NCBI RefSeq assembly: GCF_010686685.1
Contig: NZ_JAAGWD010000001.1
Coordinates: 310,001 to 374,000, forward strand
Direction: 5' to 3'
From: Pontibacter burrus
Lineage (GTDB): Bacteria; Bacteroidota; Bacteroidia; Cytophagales; Hymenobacteraceae
DNA: 64,000 bases
The notes beneath the pieces were generated by a model, which saw only the letters and a list, made by a program, of their open reading frames with translations, had not been told where the DNA came from and did no database searches. The translations under genes and the position numbers were made by a program. This document shows positions 16,626 through 25,971 of the stretch, in pieces; within the stretch, counting starts at the first letter, position 1; each line of letters starts with the position of its first letter.

Positions 16626-18488
16626 TTATTTTCCAAGGTATACCATCAGTACCGAAATATCAGCCGGAGATACGCCACTTATCCTGGATGCCTGACCTAT
16701 AGTTTCAGGCTGCACCTTCAGTAGCTTTTCTTTTGCCTCTGCTGATAAGGCCGGTATGTTACGGTAGTTGATTTTATCTTTAATGATATAGTTTTCGAGT
16801 TCGCTCATTTTTGCTGCCATCGTGTTTTCCTTCTCGATGTAGCTTTCATACTTCACTGCAATTTCGGCCTGCTCTACACTATCTGCTTTAAACTTACTCA
16901 AATATTCTTTAATGGCAGGCACTGCTTCGGCTATATGTTGAATCTCAATGTTTGGTCGCTTGATCAGCTGGCCGGCACGTTGCTTTTCAACTATAGGGGC
17001 CGAACCTAAACTCTCCAGCATGCTGTTGATATCTCCAGGCTCAATCGGCTTATTATTTAAGTACGCAATGATTTCTGCTGTTTCGGCTATCTTCTTATCC
17101 ACAGCTTTCAGTCTGCTTTCGTCAGCCAGTCCCAGCTCATATCCAAGTCTTGTCAGGCGTATATCTGCATTGTCCTGGCGTAGCAAAATGCGGTGCTCAG
17201 CGCGCGACGTAAACATACGGTATGGTTCTTCGGTACCTTTGTTCACCAGGTCGTCGATCAATACGCCAATGTATGCCTCTGATCTCTTCAGTATAAACGG
17301 AGCTTTTTCGTTTATCTTGTTATGTGCATTAATACCTGCCATCAATCCCTGGCAAGCTGCTTCTTCGTAACCGGTTGTTCCATTTATCTGGCCGGCAAAG
17401 TACAGGTTCTCTACCAGCTTTGTTTCCAGTGTCAGGTTCAACTGTGTTGGCGGAAAAAAGTCGTACTCAATTGCATAACCCGGACGGAACATTTTGGCAT
17501 TTTCAAAGCCTACAATCTTACGCAGCGCTTTTAATTGTACATCTTCCGGCAGAGAGCTGGAGAAACCATTTACATAAACTTCCACTGTGCTCCATCCTTC
17601 CGGCTCTACAAAAATCTGGTGACGATCACGGTCAGCAAATCGATTGATCTTATCTTCTATGCTTGGGCAGTAACGCGGACCTAAACCCTGGATACGACCT
17701 TGGAACATCGGCGATTTTTCGAAGCCGGTCTTCAGGATCTCATGTACATCAGAATTGGTATAGGTAATAAAGCAGCTGCGTTGTTTGGCAAGCGGAGTAG
17801 TTTCGGTATAAGAGAATTTAGAAGGATTCTCGTCTCCGAACTGTTCTTCCATGCGGCTATAGTCCAGTGAGCGACCATCTACGCGTGGCGGTGTTCCGGT
17901 CTTCATGCGGCCGGCTTCAAAACCTAAACTTACGAGCTGTTCTGTCAGTCCTTTTGCCGACTTTTCCGCTGAGCGACCACCGCCCAATTGCTTTTCGCCG
18001 ATGTGGATAATACCATTCAGAAATGTGCCATTCGTTAAGATAACGGCCTTTCCACATATAGTTATCCCCAGGCTAGTACGTACTCCTACGGCTCTCCCCT
18101 GCTCTACCTCAATGGCTGTAACCATCTCCTGCCAGAAGTCTACGTTCTCCGTTTGCTCTAAGCTTAGGCGCCAGGCTTCGGCAAAACGCATGCGGTCGCT
18201 TTGGGCACGTGGGCTCCACATGGCTGGTCCTTTTGATTTGTTCAGCATGCGGAACTGGATCATGGTCTCGTCGGTAATGATACCGCTCATACCACCCAGT
18301 GCATCCACTTCACGAACGATCTGACCTTTAGCCACGCCACCCATTGCCGGGTTGCACGACATCTGGGCAATGGTGTTCATGTTCATAGTGGCCAACAAAA
18401 CCTTAGAACCCATTTTGGCAGCGGCAGCGGCGGCCTCGCAACCTGCGTGGCCTGCCCCTACTACTATAATATCATATTCTGGAAACAT
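16626..18488 (-). CDS. mnmG: tRNA uridine-5-carboxymethylaminomethyl modification enzyme MnmG (GidA)
   Basis: MnmG works with MnmE to modify the wobble uridine of several tRNAs, using FAD. The 620-residue protein has the dinucleotide-binding GAGHAGCEAA at residues 11-20, the family blocks CNPAMGGVAKGQIVREVDALGG and GTFLNGIIHIGEKQ, the tail motif RPGYAIEYDFFPP, and GYEEAACQG. In many phyla this gene (gidA) lies beside the chromosome origin. Here a perfect parS lies 20 bases upstream of its start. Two exact DnaA-box nonamers lie inside it (17095-17103 and, reversed, 18002-18010), though such words also occur in coding DNA by chance. Confidence 0.97.
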   Translation of the reverse strand: MFPEYDIIVVGAGHAGCEAAAAAAKMGSKVLLATMNMNTIAQMSCNPAMGGVAKGQIVREVDALGGMSGIITDETMIQFRMLNKSKGPAMWSPRAQSDRMRFAEAWRLSLEQTENVDFWQEMVTAIEVEQGRAVGVRTSLGITICGKAVILTNGTFLNGIIHIGEKQLGGGRSAEKSAKGLTEQLVSLGFEAGRMKTGTPPRVDGRSLDYSRMEEQFGDENPSKFSYTETTPLAKQRSCFITYTNSDVHEILKTGFEKSPMFQGRIQGLGPRYCPSIEDKINRFADRDRHQIFVEPEGWSTVEVYVNGFSSSLPEDVQLKALRKIVGFENAKMFRPGYAIEYDFFPPTQLNLTLETKLVENLYFAGQINGTTGYEEAACQGLMAGINAHNKINEKAPFILKRSEAYIGVLIDDLVNKGTEEPYRMFTSRAEHRILLRQDNADIRLTRLGYELGLADESRLKAVDKKIAETAEIIAYLNNKPIEPGDINSMLESLGSAPIVEKQRAGQLIKRPNIEIQHIAEAVPAIKEYLSKFKADSVEQAEIAVKYESYIEKENTMAAKMSELENYIIKDKINYRNIPALSAEAKEKLLKVQPETIGQASRISGVSPADISVLMVYLGK

Positions 18489-18507
18489 GTATTTCTGAAA
18501 TTAGAGA

Positions 18508-18523
18508 TGTTTCACGTGAAACA
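18508..18523. promoter_or_regulatory. parS centromere site (ParB binding)
   Basis: TGTTTCACGTGAAACA at 18508-18523 matches the bacterial parS consensus TGTTnCACGTGAAACA at every position. Flanking bases extend it to a perfect 22-base palindrome (18505-18526). It lies in the 65-base gap between ybeY and mnmG. ParB spreads from such sites to organise the origin region for segregation. ParA and ParB genes are not in this window. The match is direct; the function is inferred from the conserved consensus. Confidence 0.85.
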
Positions 18524-18553
18524 TCTACAAGAGATTGGTAATTCCTTTTGCGA

Positions 18554-18982
18554 TTAAAATTTTCGCAAAGATAAGCAAGAATCTTCTTGTTTGCGCATAA
18601 GTACTTCCTGCTCTTCGGTCTTGTCTTTATAACCGAGTAGGTGCAATACGCCATGAATGAGAACGCGGTGGAGTTCGTCCTCGAAAGGTATTCCTAAGGT
18701 TTGGGCATTATCACGCACCCGCTCTATACTAATAAAAATATCACTTTCAACTACGCCTTCTTCATCGGCATTGTCAAAAGTGATAATATCAGTAAGGGTG
18801 TCGTGATCTAAGTATTCAACGTTTATCTGGTGTAGGTAATCGTCAGAACAGAAGATGTAGGTAAGGTTTGCTAATTCGTACTCGTGTTGCTCAACTATAG
18901 ATGCGATCCAATCTGCAACCTGCTCCGGGTTCGATAGCGAAAACTCTACGTCTTCGCTATAAAACTCAATTGGATGATCCAT
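18554..18982 (-). CDS. ybeY: Endoribonuclease YbeY (rRNA maturation factor)
   Basis: YbeY is a zinc-dependent RNase needed for 16S rRNA 3'-end maturation and ribosome quality control. The 142-residue protein carries HGVLHLLGYKD, the H-x3-H zinc motif. In place of the usual final histidine (DH) it has DK, a variation common in Bacteroidota members. Its start overlaps the end of the upstream ATPase gene by 17 bases, so the two are translated from one transcript. A longer frame at 18472-18654 on the same strand is not coding. Confidence 0.93.
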   Translation of the reverse strand: MDHPIEFYSEDVEFSLSNPEQVADWIASIVEQHEYELANLTYIFCSDDYLHQINVEYLDHDTLTDIITFDNADEEGVVESDIFISIERVRDNAQTLGIPFEDELHRVLIHGVLHLLGYKDKTEEQEVLMRKQEDSCLSLRKF

Positions 18983-19391
18983 TCTGGCTCGGAGCGATAT
19001 TAAATTTCAACTGTACCTTTTTACCCTGGTCAAAGAAGTTTACTTCGTCGCAAAGGTTGCGCATCAGGAAGATGCCACGGCCACCCGGGTTTTCCAGGTT
19101 TTCTGGAGCAGTAGGGTCTGGCAGGTTCTCGTAGTCAAAACCCGGTCCTTCATCTTCTACCTCAAATAGCAGTTGGTTTTCTTCTACCTGCAAAGTAAGG
19201 TAAACGTTCTTTTCTTTATCGAACTTGTTACCGTGGCGGATAGCGTTATTAACAGACTCTGTAACAGCAACCATAATGTTGCCATAGATATCATCTTCAA
19301 ACTCGAATTCTTCCTTGGAGTTGTCTATAAAACTTTCAATTACGCGGATGTTTTCGATTAAGGAAGGAATCTGAATTTTAACTTGATTCAT
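18966..19391 (-). CDS. RsbW-like anti-sigma-factor type ATPase (HATPase_c_2)
   Basis: This 141-residue, single-domain GHKL ATPase carries the N-box TESVNNAIRHGNKFD, the G1 box EDEGPGFDYENLPDP and the G2-like loop GGRGIFLMRNLCDEV. Family members are serine kinases or anti-sigma factors that act in partner-switching with anti-anti-sigma proteins. No partner gene lies next to it here. It overlaps ybeY and lies 34 bases after DUF4175, so this is an operon. Confidence 0.85.
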   Translation of the reverse strand: MNQVKIQIPSLIENIRVIESFIDNSKEEFEFEDDIYGNIMVAVTESVNNAIRHGNKFDKEKNVYLTLQVEENQLLFEVEDEGPGFDYENLPDPTAPENLENPGGRGIFLMRNLCDEVNFFDQGKKVQLKFNIAPSQNGSSN

Positions 19392-19425
19392 ATTTTAATC
19401 TAACGTGTGTAACTATAGGTGTTTA

Positions 19426-22400
19426 CTAAAATTTAGCGTTTTGGAAATACTCACTTACCTTTTGCTTATAGTACGGAGACAAAGCGGGTGGTACAGTTTT
19501 GAGTAATTCTGTTTGTTTCTCTTTTGCTTTTTTATACTTCTCGAACGATGGTGGAAGTTTACGTGTAATGTCCTGTGCGGTTTTGGCTTCTCGTTTATTA
19601 TCAAGTTCCCGCTCTTTCATAGACCGCTCAGCTTCCAATAAACGAGTCAGGATCTCGCGCTGGCGCATGATCGTTTGCTCAGTCAACCGTTTATTAACGA
19701 GATCAGTCTCGCTTTGTTCCATCATACGGCTAATATTTCCCAGTTCGCCCTGTTTGCCATTTTCGCCGGGTTTGGTACCATGTTTCTCTATTTCACGGAG
19801 AGCGTTCCGGAGAGCCTCCTGCTCCGCAGCTAATTTAGCTAATTCTTCAGACAGTGCCTTACCTGATTTGCCACCTTTTTTCAAATCTTCAATTTTTTTA
19901 TTCAAAGCGTCCTGCATTTCGCCTAAACCGCCAGGTTTTTTCTGATTTCCTTTCTGTTTGCCGGCCATTCCGCCCTGCATATTCTGCATGGCCTGTTGCA
20001 TTTGCTTCAGGGCATCGTTCAGCATCAGGGCCAGGTTGTTCATGCTCGTCATGGCAAGCTGTTGTTGTGCGGTAGCTCTGCCTACGTTCCGGTCGCGGAG
20101 TTCTTTCATACTGTTGTCCATGCTCTGGTTCATAGCAGCCACTTCGCGGGTAACAAACGACTGGATCTGGAATACCTTTTTAGCCAATGAGAACAAGCTG
20201 TCTTCAATCACTTTGGCATTGTCGCGCAGGTTAAGCTGCTCCTGCGATAGGGAGATAAAACGCGGATCGCTTTGGTTTACTGTACGGAAAGACTTCATCA
20301 AAGCTTCCTGGTCGAATGATAACTTGATCAGGTTTTCCAGAATGTCGCGCAGGTTGTCCAGGTTCTGTTGCATGCCGGACATACTCATAGAGTTCATCAT
20401 CTGATCCATGTTCTGCGCCATTTGCTTCATTTGCTGGCCTGCCTTCTGCTGACTTTCACTGGCTTTTTTGTTCTGCTGTTTTTGTAATTGCTGCTGGCTT
20501 TGCTGCATGTTCTGCTCTATCTGCTGCTCACCCTGCTCCTGTTCATCCATCGAATTAGGATTCTCCAGCATGTCATTCATCTCTTTTAGCTGGTCCATCT
20601 GCTCCTTCACTTCTTCAAACTGCTCCTGCAATTCTTTCTGTTGCTCCTGCAGTTTCTGATTATCTTCCTGTTTCTGTTCAGTTTTCTGAGCCAGTTTCTC
20701 CTGCTCCTCCCCCATTTCTTTCAGCTTCTCGGTAATGTTGTCCAGCTTTTGCTCGAACTGTAGTTGCTTGAATAGCTCCAGTGCTCGCTCCAGTTCGCGC
20801 TCCAGGTTGCGTTCGCGGTTATCGAGTTTGCTCAGCAGTTTCTGTAGTTCAAGGTCGTTGGCTTGCTTCTGCTGTAGTAGCTTTTCGAGTTCTTCGTATA
20901 GTTTCTTGGTTTCAGGGTCCAGCAGGTCATTCATAAGCTTTTGCAGTTCCTGTGCTTTTTCAGCCAGTTCTTTGTCCTGCTCGGTCAGCATGTTCTGCTT
21001 TTTGTTGAGCTCATCAAACATTTCCTTCATGGCCGCCAGGTCCTGCTCCAGTAGCTTCTTCTTCTCTACCAGGTCTTCCAGCTGCTTTTTATCCTGCCAG
21101 TTCAGGTCGCGTTTGGTTTTTAGTTTTTCTTCGTTTTTGGCTAGTTCTTCCTGTAATTTGGTTGCCTTCTCCAACGATTTGCTTATCTGGCTGCCTACCG
21201 ATTGCGCATTGCTATCAAGTTCTTTCTCCAGGTCGCGTTTGCTGGGAACTTTTAATTCAAACGTACGGGTTCGGGCACTTTTCGGCCCACGGATGCCATC
21301 GTTGTCCCACACCTGCACAAAGTACTCCAGCTGGTCGCCTGGCTTCATGTTAAGAGCAGCTGTGTTCCATTGGTAATAATACGTCTGGCTAACCTGGCTT
21401 GGAGCAACCGGGAGCGCTATAGTTTTATAGTTTGCCTTTGGGTTATTTTGATTGCTGATGCGGTAATGAATGGCCAAACGAGACAAACCATAATCATCCG
21501 ATACATCGCCACCCAACACCAGGAAACTATACAGTGCCGTATCCTGGAACTGCTCTAAAGTAATGAGAGGGTGTTTGTCCGGAATGGCTGTGATCTGGTA
21601 ATTGATGTTCTCTTTGTTGGTGCTGTACTGGTTTTTTAACTGAATACTATAGTTCAGGCTCTCGTTAATTTTCTTGCTTGCAGTAAAAGCATTAGTTGTT
21701 TTTTTCGCCTGAAGTTTCTGAGCCGGCTTCTCGAAAGCAATTGCTATCGTTTCGGTTTCAGAGGCTTTAAAGTTCCACGTGAGGGTACTGCCTTCTGGTA
21801 CGGTAGCGTTACCGGTATTCTGGATGAGCTCAAGCTTGCGATTTAAGTAGGAAGGATATTGAACCTGTAGTTCGAAATCTTTCAGATTTGGACGCGACAG
21901 CAGCTCTAAAGTATAGCTATCGGAGCTAAACCCGGAACCTTCCAGTTCAAAGTTTATTGATTTTAGCGGTTGCTTAAAAGTATAACTATAGTTCCCATTA
22001 GCGGTTTTTTGAATTGGTTGCCTACGGCCGTTATAGTTAATGAAGACTTCTTTGGGTAACATCTCCCCTTCTACTGCTACTTTCAACTCAAAATCTTCGC
22101 CACGGAAAGTCTGCAGTTGGTCGTTCTGCACTTCAAACCTGAAAGGAGCAACCGGTGCGTAGGCTTTTCTATAGTTAATGATACGCTCAGTGCCCTGCAC
22201 AAAAATGGCTGGGTAAACCAATGCAATAAGCAGGGCAACTATAGCAGGCAGGGCAACATACTTCAAGATTGGTTTGTTCTCTTTGTATGTAACGGCATCA
22301 GTAAAACGAAACTGTAGTAAGTGGCCTGAACGTTGGTTTATGCTTGCCGCTATCAGCTCATTTGTACGATCCAGGTTATTTAACTGAATGGCATTTAGAA

Positions 22401-22731
22401 GCTTATCTTTTATTTCAGGATAATGCTGACCAACGCGCAGCGCTGCCTGTTCATCAGACAACAACCTGCTCAGGTTTGCTAATGCCGCAACCGGCTGCAC
22501 AATCCAGCGGATAAAAGCATAAACAACTATAGCGATGAAGGAAAAGAGAAGGATAGCTCGAACAGCTTGCGGAAAGTAAAAAACGTACTCTAACAGGCTG
22601 TAAATGATGTAGATAGAAAGCAACAGACCGATAGCAAATAAGCTACCACGCAGCAACAGGTTCAGGTAAAATTTCTTTTTGAACTCCTGCAGCTGATGCA
22701 TTAATTGAGTAAGTGCATCCTGTTGTTTCAT
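19426..22731 (-). CDS. DUF4175 family large membrane-anchored coiled-coil protein
   Basis: This 1101-residue protein has hydrophobic segments near residues 27-45, 52-75 and 153-175, then a long extracytoplasmic or cytoplasmic part. From about residue 500 it is a very long Gln/Glu/Lys-rich coiled coil with repeated QEQ, KELQ and MQQ words, ending in a basic tail. The arrangement matches DUF4175 of Bacteroidota and Proteobacteria, whose role is unknown. It is the first gene of the operon leading to mnmG. Its low-complexity coding strand produces many open frames opposite it, all rejected. Confidence 0.85.
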   Translation of the reverse strand: MKQQDALTQLMHQLQEFKKKFYLNLLLRGSLFAIGLLLSIYIIYSLLEYVFYFPQAVRAILLFSFIAIVVYAFIRWIVQPVAALANLSRLLSDEQAALRVGQHYPEIKDKLLNAIQLNNLDRTNELIAASINQRSGHLLQFRFTDAVTYKENKPILKYVALPAIVALLIALVYPAIFVQGTERIINYRKAYAPVAPFRFEVQNDQLQTFRGEDFELKVAVEGEMLPKEVFINYNGRRQPIQKTANGNYSYTFKQPLKSINFELEGSGFSSDSYTLELLSRPNLKDFELQVQYPSYLNRKLELIQNTGNATVPEGSTLTWNFKASETETIAIAFEKPAQKLQAKKTTNAFTASKKINESLNYSIQLKNQYSTNKENINYQITAIPDKHPLITLEQFQDTALYSFLVLGGDVSDDYGLSRLAIHYRISNQNNPKANYKTIALPVAPSQVSQTYYYQWNTAALNMKPGDQLEYFVQVWDNDGIRGPKSARTRTFELKVPSKRDLEKELDSNAQSVGSQISKSLEKATKLQEELAKNEEKLKTKRDLNWQDKKQLEDLVEKKKLLEQDLAAMKEMFDELNKKQNMLTEQDKELAEKAQELQKLMNDLLDPETKKLYEELEKLLQQKQANDLELQKLLSKLDNRERNLERELERALELFKQLQFEQKLDNITEKLKEMGEEQEKLAQKTEQKQEDNQKLQEQQKELQEQFEEVKEQMDQLKEMNDMLENPNSMDEQEQGEQQIEQNMQQSQQQLQKQQNKKASESQQKAGQQMKQMAQNMDQMMNSMSMSGMQQNLDNLRDILENLIKLSFDQEALMKSFRTVNQSDPRFISLSQEQLNLRDNAKVIEDSLFSLAKKVFQIQSFVTREVAAMNQSMDNSMKELRDRNVGRATAQQQLAMTSMNNLALMLNDALKQMQQAMQNMQGGMAGKQKGNQKKPGGLGEMQDALNKKIEDLKKGGKSGKALSEELAKLAAEQEALRNALREIEKHGTKPGENGKQGELGNISRMMEQSETDLVNKRLTEQTIMRQREILTRLLEAERSMKERELDNKREAKTAQDITRKLPPSFEKYKKAKEKQTELLKTVPPALSPYYKQKVSEYFQNAKF

Positions 22732-22787
22732 AGGTGTTTGCTACTTTAACGCTGTCGGGGCCGGGCGGTTACAGCTATACGTAAAGC

Positions 22788-22841
22788 AAGAGCACCTAAT
22801 TATCTGTATATGAAACTATAAGATCTAAATCAGGTGCTCTT
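22788..22841 (-). terminator. Possible terminator or hairpin after exonuclease III
   Basis: AAGAGCACCT (22788-22797) pairs with AGGTGCTCTT (22832-22841) around a 34-base loop. It is between the minus-strand xth gene and DUF4175. The loop is long and the following T-run is weak, so terminator activity is uncertain. Confidence 0.5.
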
Positions 22842-22880
22842 AAATATAACTATAAAATCGGGTATTTTCGTATGTTGCTG

Positions 22881-23642
22881 TTAGTCAATTTCTAACAACA
22901 CAGGGCAATGGTCCGAATGTTTTGCTTCTGTAAGTATAGCGGCACGTTTTAACCGGTCACTCAGGTTATCTGTTGCCATGTTATAATCAATACGCCAGCC
23001 CAGGTTTTTGTTACGTGCTCCGGACCGGTAACTCCACCAGGTATAGTTGTGTGGCTCCTTGTTAAAGTGCCTGAACGAATCGATAAAACCGCTTTCTATA
23101 AATTTGCCCATCCAGCTACGCTCTTCAGGCAAAAAGCCTGAGCTTTTGGCATTCGATTTCGGATTATGGATATCAATTGGCTGATGGCAGATGTTATAAT
23201 CCCCGCTAACTATAAGGCCGGGCAATGTCTGTTTCAGGTCTCCGATGTAGCCATAAAAGTCATCCATCCACTGAAACTTAAAACCCTGGCGCTCCTCCCC
23301 GCTTGAGCCGGAAGGCATGTAAACGCTCATCACCGAGTAGTTATCGTAGTCTGCACGAATTACGCGGCCTTCAAAATCGTAGCAATCCATACCGCAGCCA
23401 ATCTGCACATGGTTAGGTTTGCTCTTCGAAAGTATAGCTACACCACTATAGCCCTTTTTCACGGCCGGGTGCAGGTAAACATTATAACCCATGTCTTCAA
23501 AAATGGCACGGTCAAATTTCGACTCGTCGGCTTTTATTTCCTGCAGACACAATACATCGGGGTTAGCCGCTTTCACCCAATCCTGAAAACCTTTACTTAT
23601 AGCAGCCCGAATGCCGTTAACATTGTAGGTAATTATCTTCAT
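22881..23642 (-). CDS. xth: Exodeoxyribonuclease III / AP endonuclease
   Basis: This 253-residue protein has all EEP-nuclease motifs: MKIITYNVNGIRAA at the N-terminus (Asn7), CLQEIKAD with the metal-binding Glu, SGDYNICH, a W-rich segment WWSYRSGARNKNLGWRIDYN, and SDHCPV with the catalytic Asp-His. It cleaves DNA at abasic sites in base-excision repair. It has its own intergenic spaces on both sides. Confidence 0.95.
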   Translation of the reverse strand: MKIITYNVNGIRAAISKGFQDWVKAANPDVLCLQEIKADESKFDRAIFEDMGYNVYLHPAVKKGYSGVAILSKSKPNHVQIGCGMDCYDFEGRVIRADYDNYSVMSVYMPSGSSGEERQGFKFQWMDDFYGYIGDLKQTLPGLIVSGDYNICHQPIDIHNPKSNAKSSGFLPEERSWMGKFIESGFIDSFRHFNKEPHNYTWWSYRSGARNKNLGWRIDYNMATDNLSDRLKRAAILTEAKHSDHCPVLLEID

Positions 23643-23736
23643 TATATACTTTGACTATGTGACAAAGGACCGATTTACAAAGGACTTTCAACTATAACTC
23701 GTTTGTCCTTCGTCAAAAATTCCTTTGTCCTAAAAA

Positions 23737-24081
23737 TTAATCCAGCTGATTGAAATACTCCAGGATGTGCCACTTCAGCATTTTTTCCTGCTCTTTCAGG
23801 TTGGCAAACGGAATTGGCTTTACCGCTTTATAATGCGGCCAGCCTTCTTCGTCAACACTCTCCAGTTCATAATACCCCGACAGGCTGAACACCTTACAGG
23901 TAGCGATGTGCATCAGGTCCTGCTTTTCTTCTTTGGTGAATTCGGTAATGCCCTTGCCCAGTTCCTGTATTCCGATCAGAAAGAGAATGGCATTCAGATC
24001 AGGCTTTTTTCCGAATTGCTTCATGAGCAAAGCCCGCAGCTGCGTCCATCTATGATCTAAATTATCTGATTCTTCTATCAT
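23737..24081 (-). CDS. Small conserved protein of unknown function
   Basis: This 114-residue soluble protein includes the motif LNAILFLIGIQELGKGITEFTKEEKQDLMHIATC and ends ...WHILEYFNQLD. I recognise it as a type common in Cytophagales but without a known role. No signal peptide or membrane segment is seen. Composition is like its neighbours, and the 93-base gap to xth and 84-base gap to the AhpD-like gene suggest a separate transcript. Confidence 0.65.
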   Translation of the reverse strand: MIEESDNLDHRWTQLRALLMKQFGKKPDLNAILFLIGIQELGKGITEFTKEEKQDLMHIATCKVFSLSGYYELESVDEEGWPHYKAVKPIPFANLKEQEKMLKWHILEYFNQLD

Positions 24082-24093
24082 AAGTTAAATTGC

Positions 24094-24153
24094 TGTATGG
24101 CTAAATTGTTAAATGGTTACTCTTATAAAGTATATCAACAATTTAACCATACA
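24094..24153. repeat. Imperfect inverted repeat
   Basis: TGTATGGCTAAATTGTT (24094-24110) is the reverse complement of AACAATTTAACCATACA (24137-24153) apart from one G-T wobble. The 26-base loop is AT-rich. Terms like TTTAACCATAC also occur at 28489-28500. It lies between two minus-strand genes and could be a weak terminator for the AhpD-like gene. Confidence 0.6.
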
Positions 24154-24165
24154 ACCATTAAACAA

Positions 24166-24513
24166 TTAAGCTTTTTGCGCTTTTAATTCTTCCCAGTACT
24201 CTACAGCTCTACGGAAGTGCGGGATCACGATGGAACCACCTACCAGGTTGGCAATAGAGAACACTTCAAATACTTCTTCGTCGGTAACGCCTTCTTCAAA
24301 GCTTTTACCTAAGTGGTATTTAATGCAATCGTCGCAGCGCAGTACCATAGAGGCAACCAGGCCCAGCATTTCCTTTGTTTTTACATCAAGGGCACCTTCT
24401 GCGTAAGCGTTTGTATCCAGGTTAAAAAAGCGTTTAATTACTTTATTGTCGTAAGACATAATGCGCTCGTTCATGCGCGAGCGATATTCGTTGAATTCTT
24501 CTATCTGACTCAT
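24166..24513 (-). CDS. AhpD-like carboxymuconolactone decarboxylase family protein
   Basis: This 115-residue all-helical protein has the thiol motif RCDDCIKYHLGK, the Cys-x2-Cys plus His of the AhpD superfamily, so a peroxidase or disulfide-reductase role is more likely than a decarboxylase one. It is predicted to be cytoplasmic. The gene is divergent from comF with an 89-base space that holds an exact AACTATAGTT (24543-24552). Confidence 0.85.
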   Translation of the reverse strand: MSQIEEFNEYRSRMNERIMSYDNKVIKRFFNLDTNAYAEGALDVKTKEMLGLVASMVLRCDDCIKYHLGKSFEEGVTDEEVFEVFSIANLVGGSIVIPHFRRAVEYWEELKAQKA

Positions 24514-24602
24514 TGTTGTGAATTGATTAGCTGAAATAGCTTAACTATAGTTATAAAATTACGGCAAAAAAATTACAAAACCTTAACCCCGAAGGCGCTA
24601 CT

Positions 24603-25289
24603 ATGTTTGATGACCTGCTGGCTTTATTTTTCCCGGAAAGCTGCTTTGCCTGTGATGGCGTTCTGGCGCGCGGTGAGAAATATATCTGCACAAAGTGCAA
24701 TGTAAAGTTGCCCTACACCGACTTTCATGTGCATGGCGCTACGGAGTTAAACCCTTTGCAGCGCAGGTTCTGGGGTAAGGTGCCGGTCAGGTTTGCGTTT
24801 TCGTATTTCACGTTCCAGAATAAAGGCAGCGTGCAGCGCCTGTTGCACCAGTTAAAGTATAAAGGTGCCAAAGAGCTGGGCGTGCACCTGGGGCAACGGT
24901 ACGGAAGTATATTGCAAGATCACCATTACCACGAGCAGTTTGATTTGATAGTTCCGGTGCCGCTACATAAACAGAAACAACGCAAGCGTGGCTATAACCA
25001 ATCTGCTCATTTTGCTTTAGGGTTAGCTGCCGCTATGGAAGTGCCTACAGTTTCAAATATTCTGGTACGAACTATAAATACATCCACGCAAACCCGCAAA
25101 GACCGGCTTAACCGCTGGCAAAATGTGGAGCAGGTCTTTGAAGTGAAGAAACCAGAAACTATAGCTGGTAAGCATGTGCTTATAGTTGACGATGTGCTTA
25201 CTACCGGGGCCACACTGGAAGCCTGCGCTGTTGCGCTGTTTAATGCCGGTGCCTCCGAAGTAAGTGTAGTAACTATAGCTGCGGCGTAG
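24603..25289 (+). CDS. comF: ComF family phosphoribosyltransferase-like protein
   Basis: This 228-residue protein opens with a zinc ribbon (Cys14, Cys17, Cys29, Cys32) and ends in a PRPP-binding fold with VLIVDDVLTTGAT. ComF homologues take part in DNA uptake in naturally competent species and are present in many others. No other competence genes are in this window. The start is ATG at 24603, preceded by an AT-rich leader. Codons ATA-GTT in VLIVDD again include CTATAGTT-like words. Confidence 0.88.
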   Translation: MFDDLLALFFPESCFACDGVLARGEKYICTKCNVKLPYTDFHVHGATELNPLQRRFWGKVPVRFAFSYFTFQNKGSVQRLLHQLKYKGAKELGVHLGQRYGSILQDHHYHEQFDLIVPVPLHKQKQRKRGYNQSAHFALGLAAAMEVPTVSNILVRTINTSTQTRKDRLNRWQNVEQVFEVKKPETIAGKHVLIVDDVLTTGATLEACAVALFNAGASEVSVVTIAAA

Positions 25290-25354
25290 GTTTTATGACA
25301 AAGGAATTTTAGACAAAGGACATAGGACTGAAATCTTAATCAAGTCTTTTTCTG

Positions 25355-25381
25355 ATACTCTCGCTCGCGTCCCGCGAGTAT
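25355..25381. repeat. REP-like GC-rich hairpin
   Basis: CTCGCG-TCC-CGCGAG (25364-25378) is a perfect 6-base hairpin, with outer ATACTC/GAGTAT words adding alternative pairing (25355-25381). It lies in the comF / 25477 intergenic space, which otherwise holds CTATAG words. It resembles the CGAGCT/AGCTCG hairpins at 41634-41692. Confidence 0.55.
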
Positions 25382-25476
25382 GAGCTATCCAACGGCATCT
25401 GGCTAAAATATAGAACTATAGCTTATGGTTATATGTGGCGTCCATTGTCAAACAGTCTTTTGTCTAAAAACCCAAA

Positions 25477-25956
25477 CTATAGTTCTTTCTGTTTACGGTG
25501 TACATCCGATAAACTTGGCTCTGCATATTCCAAAATCTCTTCGGCTTCCAGCCTGTCGAGCTCAGCTTTCACCTGCTTATAGTCTACATCGTCCGGGATA
25601 TCCAGTACAAAGAAATCTTCATTGACTGCTTCTGAAACACAACGCATTTTGTTAAAAGTTTTCCGTACTTCATCCATTGCTATAGTTTCGGAGTTCATTA
25701 CAACCTGTATCGTAGAGTGGCCGGAATAGCTTATGGTTTTCTGGTAAATCAACTGCTTTGTTTCCGGATCTATATCTGCAAATACAATGTCGTTTGATGC
25801 GATCAGCGACGTGTAGAATGGGATACTGTCTATCTGATACAGGCGGTTTTCCTTATCCAGTACAAAAGCCCATAGTACTTCCTCTATCTCCTGCTCCAGT
25901 AAGTCGCTGTAGCTCTTAACTATGATTTGTGCGTGTTCGGTATTTTCTGTAGTCAT
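25477..25956 (-). CDS. Conserved acidic protein, possibly DUF4265
   Basis: This 159-residue soluble protein is acidic. The blocks EEVLWAFVLDKENRLYQIDSIPFYTSLIASNDIVFADID resemble DUF4265 members (sequence pattern 'W...IPF.......DxV'). Function is not known. The gene is convergent with comF and lies upstream of the terminator at 25972. Frame and composition look coding throughout. Confidence 0.65.
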   Translation of the reverse strand: MTTENTEHAQIIVKSYSDLLEQEIEEVLWAFVLDKENRLYQIDSIPFYTSLIASNDIVFADIDPETKQLIYQKTISYSGHSTIQVVMNSETIAMDEVRKTFNKMRCVSEAVNEDFFVLDIPDDVDYKQVKAELDRLEAEEILEYAEPSLSDVHRKQKEL

Positions 25957-25971
25957 ATGTTCTATAAAAAC

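Noticed and set aside
20468..21376. Long plus-strand open frames rich in Ser and Cys opposite DUF4175
   Set aside because: They are the reverse complement of Gln/Glu/Lys-rich coiled-coil codons and have no coding support.
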